Source of the DNA: an uncultured Oscillospiraceae bacterium
GTDB lineage: Bacteria; Bacillota_A; Clostridia; Oscillospirales; Oscillospiraceae
Length of the DNA: 19,654 nucleotides
Assembly (NCBI GenBank): GCA_900754605.1
Contig: CAAEDK010000281.1
Coordinates: 1 to 19,654 of the forward strand
Reading direction: 5' to 3'
Shown here: positions 1 through 6,905 of the stretch, one piece after another
Layout of the letters: the number at the start of each line of letters is the position of its first letter
Numbering within the stretch: position 1 is the stretch's first letter
Position numbers and translations under genes: made by a program
The notes under the pieces: generated by a model
What the model saw: only the letters and a program-made list of their open reading frames with translations
What the model was told of the DNA's origin: nothing
The model's database searches: none

Positions 1-537
1 GAGGCGCTGCTGACCGACTACTCCATGGTGTTCCAGGATGTGGTGCTCTTTGACGATACCGTGATGGAGAACATCCGCCTGGGCAAGCGGGGCGCCACCG
101 ACGAAGAGGTGCGGGCCGCGGCGGAGGCCGCTAACTGCGGGGAGTTCATCCGCCGACTGCCCCAGGGCTATGACACCCCCATCGGAGAAAACGGGGCGAA
201 GCTCTCCGGCGGGGAGCGGCAGCGCATCTCCATTGCCCGGGCGCTTTTGAAGAACGCCCCCATCGTCCTGCTGGACGAGGCCACCGCCAGCCTGGATGTG
301 GAGAACGAGACCAAGGTGCAGGGCGCCCTCTCCCGCCTGCTGGCCGGCAAGACGGTGTTGGTTATCGCCCACCGGATGCGAACCGTGGCCGGGGCGGACC
401 ACATCGTGGTGCTGGAAAACGGTCATGTAGCCGAGCAGGGAACTCCGGCGGAGCTGATGGAGCGCGGCGGCCTCTACCGCCGCATGGTGGAGCTCCAGAG
501 CGAGAGTGCCCGGTGGAAGCTGAACAGCGAAGCATAA
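1..537 (+). CDS. ABC transporter ATP-binding protein, C-terminal part (YbtPQ/IrtAB-like), 5' truncated by window edge
   Basis: The frame is open from base 1, so only the last 178 residues are seen. They cover the second half of an ABC nucleotide-binding domain: a Q-loop (MVFQDVVLF), the signature LSGGERQR, Walker B with D-loop (IVLLDEATASLD) and the switch histidine (VIAHRM). Walker A and any membrane domain lie outside the window. The tail after the ATPase ends in SARWKL, close to SAGWSL and SAEWKV at the ends of the two half-transporters in the right-hand operon, so this is most likely another member of that exporter-fold importer family. The adjoining terminator makes it the last gene of a rightward operon. 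The substrate is unknown; a metallophore or drug role is inference from the paralogues. Confidence 0.9.
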   Translation, partial: EALLTDYSMVFQDVVLFDDTVMENIRLGKRGATDEEVRAAAEAANCGEFIRRLPQGYDTPIGENGAKLSGGERQRISIARALLKNAPIVLLDEATASLDVENETKVQGALSRLLAGKTVLVIAHRMRTVAGADHIVVLENGHVAEQGTPAELMERGGLYRRMVELQSESARWKLNSEA

Positions 538-554
538 GAAAAAGTAAAATGGCG

Positions 555-596
555 AAGTCCGGAAGTCTTTTGAACGACAGAGACTTCCGGACTTTT
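555..596 (+). terminator. Rho-independent terminator after the ABC gene
   Basis: A perfect 14-bp stem (555-568 with 581-594) with a 12-nt loop is followed by TTTT on the plus strand. It begins 18 bases after the ABC stop codon. Confidence 0.9.
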
Positions 597-745
597 GACC
601 GTAGAAAGAAATGTTAGAGAACTATTCTCCTTTAGTTGCAGTGTGTTATAGAGATTGTAGGTGTTATTCCTGAGGACTCTATACTGTCCATTTGTTTCCC
701 TTTCGGTCAATCAAACGAGGAGGAAAGAAACTCAAAAAACAGAAA
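597..745. other. Gene-free junction between ABC locus and accessory block
   Basis: No convincing gene on either strand. The stretch is visibly AT-rich compared with the ABC gene. It contains a strong Shine-Dalgarno-like run (GAGGAGGAAAG, about 717-727) with no start codon at a usable distance, and a weak promoter-like TTGTAG...TATACT pair (655-685) whose spacing of about 19 is too long. It may be an insertion junction with the remains of a lost gene start. Confidence 0.4.
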
Positions 746-749
746 TAAA

Positions 750-789
750 AAAGAGCCGGGGACATCGTTAACAAGGTCCCCGGCTCTTT
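750..789 (-). terminator. Intrinsic terminator ending the leftward methyltransferase unit
   Basis: A perfect 14-bp GC-rich stem (750-763 with 776-789) is followed on the minus strand by a TTTTTTATTT tract. It lies just past the methyltransferase stop at 810. On the plus strand the tail is weak (CTTTCAG), so it acts mainly leftward. Confidence 0.9.
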
Positions 790-809
790 CAGAAATCTTT
801 GACAACAAA

Positions 810-1607
810 TTAGGCAATTCCTATATTCAGCGGCATCATGGTCAACTGACCGGTACGCTTGGTAAAATCACAGCAGACGATTTCGCAGTGTGGGGATGTC
901 CCATGCCAATCAGCCTGGTATTGTGATGTGTCGATCCCGACATTAAAATCCAGTTCAATACCTGTCTGTTGCTCAAATAGACGAGCGGGGCCTGTCTCCC
1001 GCCAGCGCACATTATTTGTGCCACTGTAAACAAATGGCGCGCTTATCTGGGGGATGATAAAAACACCTGCGTCGGCAATTGAAGCAGCAGCCTCAATGAC
1101 CATATACTCAAACTGACTGCTGCTGTAATTCCTACGGTATGGAGAGTGGATGCGCCCGAATGGCGGATTTGAGATGGCGCAGTCGAAATGCCCAAGACTA
1201 CTGAGCAGAGCCGGATCGAGGGCGTCGCTGCAGATCCATGTTGCTTCTGGCAGAAGTTGTTTTCCAACATCTACATAATCTTGATTGATTTCAATGCATG
1301 TGATTTCCACACTGCACTGGTTATGATTATCGCAAGCACGTGCCGCCATATAACTGAGTATGCCGATACCAGCGCAGAGATCGATGAGTTTGACGTGGTC
1401 TTTGTAATTGAGCGGGATATGCAGCCTAAAGTCACGGGCCAGTCCGTATGGTGTAAAAAAGGCTCCTGCTGTACTATTGATATGGTTGGCGTCTTCGCGG
1501 TAGTGATTAAAAACAAAGCGTGTGTCGGCTTCGCTCAATTCCTTGCACTGTAGCAACTTCACTGCCTTCTCGTGAAGTTTGGCCTGGGCTTTTGTCAATT
1601 TAGCCAT
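810..1607 (-). CDS. Solitary N6-adenine-type DNA methyltransferase
   Basis: This 265-aa protein has the SAM-dependent N6-adenine methyltransferase layout. A motif X-like GAFFTP lies at about residues 48-53, the SAM-binding motif I LIDLCAGIG at 74-82, an acidic motif II (IEIN, about 105-108) and the catalytic NPPF at 147-150. The GxFxTP plus NPPF pair is characteristic of type I HsdM and gamma-type enzymes; no target-recognition domain of usual size is obvious. The start at 1607 was chosen because AGGAGG precedes it and ATGGCTAA overlaps the previous stop by 8 bases, suggesting translational coupling; a longer frame reaches 1655 without a ribosome site. No restriction nuclease is nearby, so it is probably an orphan modification enzyme of a mobile element. 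An RNA or protein target cannot be excluded. Confidence 0.85.
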   Translation of the reverse strand: MAKLTKAQAKLHEKAVKLLQCKELSEADTRFVFNHYREDANHINSTAGAFFTPYGLARDFRLHIPLNYKDHVKLIDLCAGIGILSYMAARACDNHNQCSVEITCIEINQDYVDVGKQLLPEATWICSDALDPALLSSLGHFDCAISNPPFGRIHSPYRRNYSSSQFEYMVIEAAASIADAGVFIIPQISAPFVYSGTNNVRWRETGPARLFEQQTGIELDFNVGIDTSQYQADWHGTSPHCEIVCCDFTKRTGQLTMMPLNIGIA

Positions 1608-2004
1608 GCTCTGCATCCTCCTCAACAGCGGAATGGAGGTATTGGCGCAGCGCACCGACTGTTTTGTCGTTGAGCAGGACGGTGCCGTTGTTGGGGAAAC
1701 AGGCAGCCTGCTTCTCGGTCATATCTTCCAGTGCCTCCAGAAGCCCCTGTACTGTCTGCTTTGGTGCAAGTTTGCTGCGGACTGCATCCGCCTGTGCCGA
1801 AGGAATATAAACATTGGGCGCCAGGCTGTGCCGGTGGAGAGCCGATAAATTTACGACTGCATAGATTGGATGCGTCCCGCTGATCTGTACTCCGGGCATC
1901 GGATCCGTAGCCTCGATGGCCGCTCCAATCTCGTTCTTCAGAGCCGAAAGGAACTGCTGTGCCTGCTGCTCCAGAGCGAGGGCTTCCTTGATTTGTTTGT
2001 TCAT
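1600..2004 (-). CDS. Hypothetical protein, 134 aa
   Basis: Not recognised. It starts with a helical, Gln- and Ala-rich segment (LALEQQAQQFL) and continues into a mixed region with Pro and Asn turns; there is no signal peptide or membrane segment. The start at 2004 has GAGGTG upstream, and ATGA overlaps the stop of the 158-aa gene by 4 bases. Its 3' end overlaps the methyltransferase start by 8 bases. This coupling shows it is expressed as part of the methyltransferase unit and makes it a possible partner of that enzyme, though nothing in its sequence proves this. Confidence 0.8.
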   Translation of the reverse strand: MNKQIKEALALEQQAQQFLSALKNEIGAAIEATDPMPGVQISGTHPIYAVVNLSALHRHSLAPNVYIPSAQADAVRSKLAPKQTVQGLLEALEDMTEKQAACFPNNGTVLLNDKTVGALRQYLHSAVEEDAEHG

Positions 2005-2477
2005 GCCAAATCACCTCGGCCTGTGGAAATCGGCGCCTGGATCGACTCACCTGTATCTTTTCTGCAGAGTTGCGCCATAGCAGTATATTTCTGGTCCAGC
2101 AACATTCGCTCCGTCTGTCTGAACCGTTTAGCGGCCGCAGTTTGAGCAAAATAGAGATGAGCCTTATCCTCATCGCTCAGCAAAGAATAAGCAGCGTTCA
2201 GTTTGGCTATGAATTGCTGGTGGATTTGGGTGGCTTTCTTACTCCTCAGCGCAGAACGGTACCGGGCGATGCTTTTATGGTTGCCGACCAACTGTGCATA
2301 CTCGCAAAGCATACGGATTACCTCGCGGTCCAGGCCGGGAAGCCCCTCCTTCCGATAGACCTCTGAGAGACTTTCGCAGTGCCAAAAGCGGTATGGCTGG
2401 TCATCATTATTGCTCTTGGAAGTCAGATAGACATTATTCTTTTGCACCGTTACGGATCGAATCAATTCTGTACCCAT
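2001..2477 (-). CDS. Hypothetical protein, 158 aa, basic and helical
   Basis: Not recognised. The first 40 residues look like beta strands with Asn-rich turns, and the rest is predicted mainly helical and rich in Arg, Lys, Gln and Ala, which would suit nucleic-acid or protein binding. It has no Cys pairs and no membrane segment. The start at 2477 is supported by AGGAGA about 8 bases upstream. It lies 15 bases after the 395-aa gene and overlaps the next gene by 4 bases, so it is a middle gene of the four-gene leftward unit that ends in the methyltransferase. Confidence 0.8.
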   Translation of the reverse strand: MGTELIRSVTVQKNNVYLTSKSNNDDQPYRFWHCESLSEVYRKEGLPGLDREVIRMLCEYAQLVGNHKSIARYRSALRSKKATQIHQQFIAKLNAAYSLLSDEDKAHLYFAQTAAAKRFRQTERMLLDQKYTAMAQLCRKDTGESIQAPISTGRGDLA

Positions 2478-2492
2478 TATAGTATCTCCTAT

Positions 2493-3680
2493 TCATCTAT
2501 TTACGTAGCGGCGGATATACCACGGCAGGATTCGCTCGGCGGCGGCCAGAAACGCCGCATCAGTATATGGATCAAAGAGATCCTGCTCCTCGAAGATTGC
2601 TTTGCTGATGTCGTGGGCGGTCTGTCCACTTTGGTCATGGACGGATTCTGCCATCGGTGAACCGTGTGTTCGCGCCACACACCTCATAGCGTAAAGGGCC
2701 AATTCCTTATACCAGTCAAGAGGATAGGAGCGGAATAGATCACACTGGTCATCAAATGCGGAGGGATCATTCCGCAAAATCTCGCGTAGTCGGTAATATT
2801 CCTCTGCCGGATACAGTGTCTCGCTAGATAGCGCACATTGACAGTCCGGGAACAGATACACGGGTACCAGACCGGCTTGATTGCTCTGGGAGCCGATCAG
2901 ATAGGCGTCATCGCCATCGGTGTGGACTGCCCTGGGCCAGTTGTGCTCCGCCTGCAACTGAGCCAACTCGGCGGTTTGAAAGGATTGACGGAGCGGACAC
3001 TCCAAGCATGGTTTCTTACCTTGGCCAGTACAGGCTGGATAGGGGAGACCCGGTACGGGGGTGAAACAGGTGTAGTTTGTTTCAAAAATCCGGCCCCCAG
3101 TTGCCAATGGTGCTGCGTAAACAAACAGAATTTTGTCAGCATAGGGGCCCTCGCGGCCTTTGCGCAGATTGCGCACGATACCACTGTTCCCGTTCTCGCT
3201 GCGAAAAGAGTGGTAGGCCGCTTGTGCCCTTAAATTGGCCTTGATAAACTGCGTATAGGTTGCCGGCTCCTGGAAGATGTCCCGGATTTCAGGCCAGTCC
3301 ATATCGCAGCTGTCCAGACAGCGGCCACGGGCAGCATATTCGCTTCTGTCTCCGCTATATTCTTCTGTGATGTATCGGCGGCCATCTTTACAGACAAAGA
3401 TTACCCTGCGTCTTGTCATCCCTCTGACTCCTTCTTCATTCGCGGCGTGTCTGGCCGCGCAGATTATAAGTTCCTTTGTCGTATGCGGGAATTGGCTGAT
3501 GGAATCAGCCAGATTCAACTGATAAGTCTCCGGGTAATGGAACAGCCCATACGAGATATTGGCCAGAATTTCTCCAGTCTGAAGATTAACTTGGCCGGAA
3601 CAGTGTCCATATTCGCTGGCCATCCTCTCGGAGGTCCTGAACGAAAAAAACCTGTAAATAGGACGATTTATGGATTCCAT
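2493..3680 (-). CDS. Hypothetical protein, 395 aa, with Cys cluster
   Basis: Not recognised; the largest protein of the accessory block. Residues 1-60 are rich in aromatic and beta-forming residues. A Cys cluster C205, C217, C225, C228 (CTGQGKKPCLECPL) sits in mid-protein and could bind zinc or an iron-sulfur cluster. The C-terminal third is Tyr-rich and helical and ends in a basic WYIRRYVNR. The start at 3680 (MESINRP) was preferred to in-frame upstream ATGs because AAGGAG lies about 10 bases before it; the frame runs back to 3761, into the preceding terminator stem. It is the first gene of the unit leading to the methyltransferase. A role in DNA or RNA handling is a guess only. Confidence 0.8.
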   Translation of the reverse strand: MESINRPIYRFFSFRTSERMASEYGHCSGQVNLQTGEILANISYGLFHYPETYQLNLADSISQFPHTTKELIICAARHAANEEGVRGMTRRRVIFVCKDGRRYITEEYSGDRSEYAARGRCLDSCDMDWPEIRDIFQEPATYTQFIKANLRAQAAYHSFRSENGNSGIVRNLRKGREGPYADKILFVYAAPLATGGRIFETNYTCFTPVPGLPYPACTGQGKKPCLECPLRQSFQTAELAQLQAEHNWPRAVHTDGDDAYLIGSQSNQAGLVPVYLFPDCQCALSSETLYPAEEYYRLREILRNDPSAFDDQCDLFRSYPLDWYKELALYAMRCVARTHGSPMAESVHDQSGQTAHDISKAIFEEQDLFDPYTDAAFLAAAERILPWYIRRYVNR

Positions 3681-3749
3681 CCGCAAGCGTCTCCTTTTCA
3701 TGAGTTGAAGTGGGGCCTCTCTGAGCAGCACTGTGCCTGAGAAAATGGA

Positions 3750-3794
3750 AAAGCGGAGCATGAGTGGTGTAACCCTGTCCTCGTGCTCCGCTTT
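3750..3794 (-). terminator. Intrinsic terminator between the two leftward units
   Basis: A 15-bp stem with one G-T wobble (3750-3764 with 3780-3794) is followed on the minus strand by CTTTTCCATTTTC. It follows the stop of the 105-aa gene (3876) and precedes the 395-aa gene, splitting the leftward cluster in two. The U-tract is moderate, so some readthrough is likely. Confidence 0.7.
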
Positions 3795-3875
3795 GTGCTG
3801 TTCAGTCCTGTGCCAGATTAAGATAAATGCTTGAATTTAGGCATTGAGTATAATCTTCCAACTCCAGTCTGTTGC

Positions 3876-4193
3876 TTAACATATGACTGGGTGTTTGAGA
3901 TGTCCATCGGGGAACAAAATGCTCTGCAGATCACTGGAGGCCGTGAGTGGACCGACCGGCTGCGGATTATCTCCCAACTTGATTTCCATGACCGCCCCGT
4001 TCGCATAGTGCAGAAAAATCCGGTACCCCATGTCAAACAGTTCGGTGCGGAGAAAGGCGGTCTGATCTGTGTGGATATATGGCTGTTTGTATTTCAATAG
4101 ACGGCCTGTAATATAATACCCGCTGCCAGTAACGTGTCCCTTTGGAGAACGTCTGGGGATATCCCAGTAATCTTCGTACCAGTGGTACTCCAT
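3876..4193 (-). CDS. Hypothetical protein, 105 aa, Tyr/Trp-rich
   Basis: Not recognised. It opens with a strikingly aromatic segment (MEYHWYEDYWDIPRRSPKG), then a GSGYYITGRLL strand and a mostly beta pattern, with no Cys pairs or membrane segments. The start at 4193 is supported by AAAGGA 8 bases upstream; the frame can be extended to 4238 but without a ribosome site. It is the last gene of the seven-gene leftward unit and is followed by a terminator. The beta-rich, compact fold would suit a small SH3-like or anti-restriction-type protein, which is inference. Confidence 0.75.
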   Translation of the reverse strand: MEYHWYEDYWDIPRRSPKGHVTGSGYYITGRLLKYKQPYIHTDQTAFLRTELFDMGYRIFLHYANGAVMEIKLGDNPQPVGPLTASSDLQSILFPDGHLKHPVIC

Positions 4194-4249
4194 AAACCAA
4201 ATCCTTTCTGGAGAACGGGCTGTGTGGACACAGACCATTCTTTCTCCGA

Positions 4250-4543
4250 TTAAAAATTACTACATGTTTCCACGAGTTGTAGATCTCGGAAATACCGGCT
4301 TTGCTCATCTACTTTAAGCGCATCCGTCCATTCATTACGGCTTTCATAATCAGCGGCTCTTGCGATGACCGCCTCCATAGAGCGCATATAATAGTCGCAG
4401 GGGGGAGGCAGGCTTCCGGAGTGCTTGCGGCGGATCACATCCATCTGATCCAGCAGATGCAGGGCAAGCCCGCGATCTAAAACCAGTTCGCCGGTGGTGG
4501 GGCCGGCTTTTCTGATAGGCTTTGAGGGATGATTCTCACTCAT
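4250..4543 (-). CDS. Hypothetical protein, 97 aa
   Basis: Not recognised. A disordered basic N-terminus (SENHPSKPIRKAG) is followed by two or three amphipathic helices with conserved-looking charged positions. The start at 4543 (ATGAGTGA) overlaps the stop of the zinc-ribbon gene by 8 bases and has GGAG upstream; an extension to 4558 has no better site. The same 8-base overlap style occurs at the methyltransferase start, suggesting tight translational coupling with the Cys-rich protein before it. Confidence 0.75.
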   Translation of the reverse strand: MSENHPSKPIRKAGPTTGELVLDRGLALHLLDQMDVIRRKHSGSLPPPCDYYMRSMEAVIARAADYESRNEWTDALKVDEQSRYFRDLQLVETCSNF

Positions 4544-4964
4544 TGTTTGCCGCTCCATCAGCGTGTTTTTCCAAGCCTAGTCGCTTGATATAGGTATAGG
4601 GGCAGTTTGGCCAATGGCCAATCTCGCACTGTAGGCAATTGGTCTGTACGCAGTGTTCCTCCATGCAGTTACGACACAATGAGGTACCCACATAGTCGGG
4701 GGAAGCGATAAAATCAGGCGGAGCCATATCCGCAGGTGATTTACGGATCAGCGGGCGTCCGCAACGCTCACAGTTCTGTTCAACCCACCGGACAGGTTCT
4801 GCCTTGTCATACTCGATGGGCTCACCACAGATGGAACAGAACTTCCATGGCACCGGGTTTGGGCATGTTTCAGGGCCATTCGGCGGTGGTAACGCATGGC
4901 CGCAGGTCCCACACCAGTATTTAGGCGCAACATTGGGCCGCTCCTGTGTAATTTTAGGGATCAT
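4536..4964 (-). CDS. Multi-zinc-ribbon protein, 142 aa
   Basis: This 142-aa protein has many Cys pairs: C18/C21, C43/C46, C65/C68, C97/C100 and C110/C113, plus C34, C105 and C121. They are spaced like consecutive rubredoxin-type or zinc-ribbon knuckles (CGTCGHA, CSICGEP, CERCGRP), enough ligands for about three metal sites. The start at 4964 has a very strong AAGGAGGAG. It begins 4 bases after the 217-aa gene stops, so the two are surely co-translated. Zinc ribbons of this kind usually bind nucleic acids or act as adaptors. With a radical-SAM gene two positions upstream, an electron-transfer or substrate role is possible but unproven. Confidence 0.85.
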   Translation of the reverse strand: MIPKITQERPNVAPKYWCGTCGHALPPPNGPETCPNPVPWKFCSICGEPIEYDKAEPVRWVEQNCERCGRPLIRKSPADMAPPDFIASPDYVGTSLCRNCMEEHCVQTNCLQCEIGHWPNCPYTYIKRLGLEKHADGAANNE

Positions 4965-4968
4965 TCTC

Positions 4969-5622
4969 TTACTCCTCCTTGTTCTTGTTTATTCCGCTTT
5001 GATCGGGCAGCGCCGCAGACAAATCCTCGGCCTGCCAGTCATACAGCAACAGGTCACGGCTGTCGCTTCCCGAGGGTAGGGAGGCAGGCCGAAAGCGGTA
5101 ATTTGTAAATACAAAGCCAGTAGGAATGTGCGTATATTGGATTGCAAGGATATGGAACTCAACACCCATCCAACTGGCGGCGCCTACGATCTGCTCGGTC
5201 ACATGCCTGAAATCCAGATTGAAGACCCAATTTTCCCAGTAACGGTGCGGATCAGCATACGCCTCACCGCCCGGCAGGGACAGCAGTTTCGCTTTCATTT
5301 CCTCATAGCTCCGCAGTTTCGGCTGCTGTCCTGCAAATGAGTTTGCAAGAGACTTTTCAAACTCATTGAAAGGGACAAATGGCCTTTTTCCCTCAAAGTC
5401 TCCGTTGCCGTCCAAGGCGATGACCCGACCTCCGGCAACAACCTCAATGATCACATCCTGCTGGATACGGCGGTCATTTGCATAATAGTCCGGTGTTGAG
5501 GTGTACCACACTCCGCTTGCAGTGTCACGATTGTAGTAGTAATGGGGAATATCTACTGACTTGAAGACATCCTTGCAGAAGCCCGAATCCTCGAAAAAAT
5601 AGGTGACTTGAATTTTCTTCAT
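4969..5622 (-). CDS. Hypothetical protein, 217 aa, beside radical-SAM gene
   Basis: Not recognised. It starts with a strand-type MKKIQVTYFFED, has a Tyr-rich stretch (HYYYNRD, DYYANDRR), a strand VIIEVVAGGRVIALDGNGD and a helical middle, and ends in an acidic, Lys-rich tail (INKNKEE). It has no membrane segment and almost no Cys. The start at 5622 has a G-rich run (GGGGGG) about 8 bases upstream; longer in-frame starts to 5736 would overlap the radical-SAM gene and have no site. Lying directly after the radical-SAM gene (20-base gap) and directly before the zinc-ribbon gene, it is a candidate substrate or partner of the radical-SAM enzyme. Confidence 0.8.
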   Translation of the reverse strand: MKKIQVTYFFEDSGFCKDVFKSVDIPHYYYNRDTASGVWYTSTPDYYANDRRIQQDVIIEVVAGGRVIALDGNGDFEGKRPFVPFNEFEKSLANSFAGQQPKLRSYEEMKAKLLSLPGGEAYADPHRYWENWVFNLDFRHVTEQIVGAASWMGVEFHILAIQYTHIPTGFVFTNYRFRPASLPSGSDSRDLLLYDWQAEDLSAALPDQSGINKNKEE

Positions 5623-5642
5623 TGGGTATCCCCCCATCTTGG

Positions 5643-6143
5643 CTACGGATTTTTTGACGGCTGGTACCGCATCAGCACCTCCCCCTCTGGCAGCGGGCAG
5701 TTGGGAATCCACCTCATGTGGTCCTTCACCTGCCATTCCGGACGGCAGATGACAGTTCCGACTTCATCAAATACATTCAACCGAAGCGATTTCCCCGTAA
5801 GGTTCTGGGCAGTCCGGTCAAAAGACTGGAATACCGGGATATCCTCCGGTGTGTGAAGCGTCACCGTCACGCCGTCCAACAGTGGCATCAGCGCGTCCAG
5901 TTGTTCCGGCATAGCCGTATAGAGGTAGATAGGCACATTGGTCTGCCTCCGGATTGCTGCGATGGCCTCCCGAATAATCTCCGGATACAGCATAGGTTCA
6001 CCGCCTGTGAGCATGATGAGACGATATGGTGTGTAGTCCTGACAGAGCGGGAGAGCTTGGAGGTCCCAATCCCGGTTGCAGCAGCCGGGACAGTTTCGAT
6101 TGCAGTCATCAAAAAGGAGCAGACGCAGTTTATCCTTGGTCAC
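5643..6143 (-). CDS. Minimal radical-SAM protein (4Fe-4S), 166 aa
   Basis: The N-terminus carries the radical-SAM cluster motif CNRNCPGC (C14, C18, C21; CxxxCxxC), and the SAM-contacting motif TGGEP follows at residues 46-50. Later strands (NVPIYLYTAM, LDGVTVTLH) fit the next beta-alpha units of a partial TIM barrel. At 166 aa it is much shorter than typical family members and resembles the small activating enzymes (NrdG/PflA-like) or organising QueE-like proteins in size only; no ribonucleotide reductase, glycyl-radical enzyme or queuosine gene is in view. The start is GTG at 6143, two bases after the previous stop, with AAGGAGGTG 8 bases upstream. The substrate is unknown. The enzyme is presumably cytoplasmic and oxygen-sensitive. 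Confidence 0.9.
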   Translation of the reverse strand: MTKDKLRLLLFDDCNRNCPGCCNRDWDLQALPLCQDYTPYRLIMLTGGEPMLYPEIIREAIAAIRRQTNVPIYLYTAMPEQLDALMPLLDGVTVTLHTPEDIPVFQSFDRTAQNLTGKSLRLNVFDEVGTVICRPEWQVKDHMRWIPNCPLPEGEVLMRYQPSKNP

Positions 6144-6145
6144 GG

Positions 6146-6376
6146 CTATTCCACCTCCTTGTCCTTATCAGCGTATGCCAGACAGACCTTGACATCTGTT
6201 TCGCTGAAATGGAATACCTCAATCAGTTCTTCTTCGGTAAAATCAAGGTCTGACAGGGTCTCGATCACCTCGCGGACATGGCCGCCAGCGTCATTGACCA
6301 TATGATCGATGATATAGTTGGTCAAATCCAATAGGCGTTCCATCGTAATGGCGATGGGTTGGTTTTCGTCGGGCAT
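6146..6376 (-). CDS. Small acidic helical protein, 76 aa
   Basis: Not recognised. It is strongly acidic and almost all helical (MERLLDLTNYIIDHM, FTEEELIEVFHFSETDV), with one Cys. The ATG at 6376 has AGAGGTG about 6 bases upstream and is preferred to a TTG at 6394 that would overlap the previous gene. Two bases separate its stop from the radical-SAM GTG start. Small acidic helical proteins next to a radical-SAM gene can be peptide substrates or recognition elements, but there is no precursor-like core motif here, so that is speculative. Confidence 0.75.
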   Translation of the reverse strand: MPDENQPIAITMERLLDLTNYIIDHMVNDAGGHVREVIETLSDLDFTEEELIEVFHFSETDVKVCLAYADKDKEVE

Positions 6377-6390
6377 TTCCAGCACCTCTT

Positions 6391-6636
6391 TCAAAACTCA
6401 ATGAGGTCATAACCGCTTTGCGCAGCGGCAGAACCTAAAATATTGTGGATAGCAAGTTCCACAACGGAATCTGTGTCGGGGTCATCCAGAACTTGCTTGA
6501 GCCTGGTCAACTCCACCCGGAGGGCGCGCTTTTGCTCCGGTGTGAGGGGGCGCTCCAACTGAATCATCACATCAGCAAAGTCACCGTCGCCATTGACATT
6601 CAGTTCTCGAATCAGTAGCAGATTTGCGCGGGTCAT
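6391..6636 (-). CDS. Small hypothetical protein, 81 aa, first gene of the leftward unit
   Basis: Not recognised. It has a beta-like start (ANLLLIRELNV), an acidic middle (NGDGDFADV) and two helices (TPEQKRALRVELTRLKQVLDD, then DSVVELAIHNIL), with no Cys. The ATG at 6636 has GAGGTG 6 bases upstream; a GTG at 6645 overlaps that site. It is the promoter-proximal gene of the seven-gene unit leading through the radical-SAM and zinc-ribbon genes. Confidence 0.75.
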   Translation of the reverse strand: MTRANLLLIRELNVNGDGDFADVMIQLERPLTPEQKRALRVELTRLKQVLDDPDTDSVVELAIHNILGSAAAQSGYDLIEF

Positions 6637-6662
6637 CCATAGCACCTCGTTTCTTTTGTGAA

Positions 6663-6676
6663 TTTTCAGATGAAAA
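6663..6676. promoter_or_regulatory. Short palindrome before the leftward unit
   Basis: A 14-bp inverted repeat (TTTTCA-GA-TGAAAA) lies 27 bases upstream of the first leftward gene, in an AT-rich stretch. It could be an operator or part of the promoter region. No clear -35/-10 pair is visible here. Confidence 0.3.
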
Positions 6677-6734
6677 CTTCTTCTTATGTGTTTTTATCCG
6701 CTCCTCTCTTCGCATTTATGGGATTATATATAAA

Positions 6735-6766
6735 AAGGCACACGGGCATAGAGCCTCGTGTGCCTT
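6735..6766 (-). terminator. Intrinsic terminator, minus strand, second of a tandem pair
   Basis: A 12-bp stem with one G-T wobble (6735-6746 with 6755-6766) is followed on the minus strand by TTTTTATATATAAT. It lies about 50 bases downstream of the terminator at 6820-6853 and probably insulates the leftward unit from transcription coming from the right. Confidence 0.75.
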
Positions 6767-6812
6767 GTGGACGGAACCGCCTAAGTTAGAATTGTTCCAC
6801 CAATGGGCCGGA

Positions 6813-6899
6813 AAACAAAAAAACTCCCAAAGGCATAAACCTCTGGGAGTTTTAAACACGGTTACTTTGTTTGCTTTGGGCAAACAACGGATACTATAT
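6813..6899 (-). ncRNA. Predicted small RNA, about 87 nt, with own promoter and terminator
   Basis: On the minus strand a near-consensus promoter (6906-6934) predicts a start near 6899. The transcript would contain a perfect 8-bp hairpin (6867-6874 with 6880-6887, 5-nt loop) and end at a strong intrinsic terminator (6820-6853) with a TTTTTTTGTTTT tail. No reading frame with a ribosome site lies inside. It matches no RNA family I know. It could act in trans or as a counter-transcript for a message read from the other strand. Confidence 0.6.
6820..6853 (-). terminator. Strong intrinsic terminator of the predicted small RNA
   Basis: A 10-bp stem (6820-6829 with 6844-6853), extended by three more pairs after one mismatch, with a 6-nt loop. 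The minus-strand tail is TTTTTTTGTTTT. The plus-strand tail (TTTTAAA) is weaker. Confidence 0.85.
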
Positions 6900-6905
6900 G
6901 TCTGC

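Noticed and set aside
636..926. 96-codon open frame on the plus strand
   Set aside because: It passes through a terminator and into the antisense of the methyltransferase. The composition is not protein-like and there is no ribosome site.
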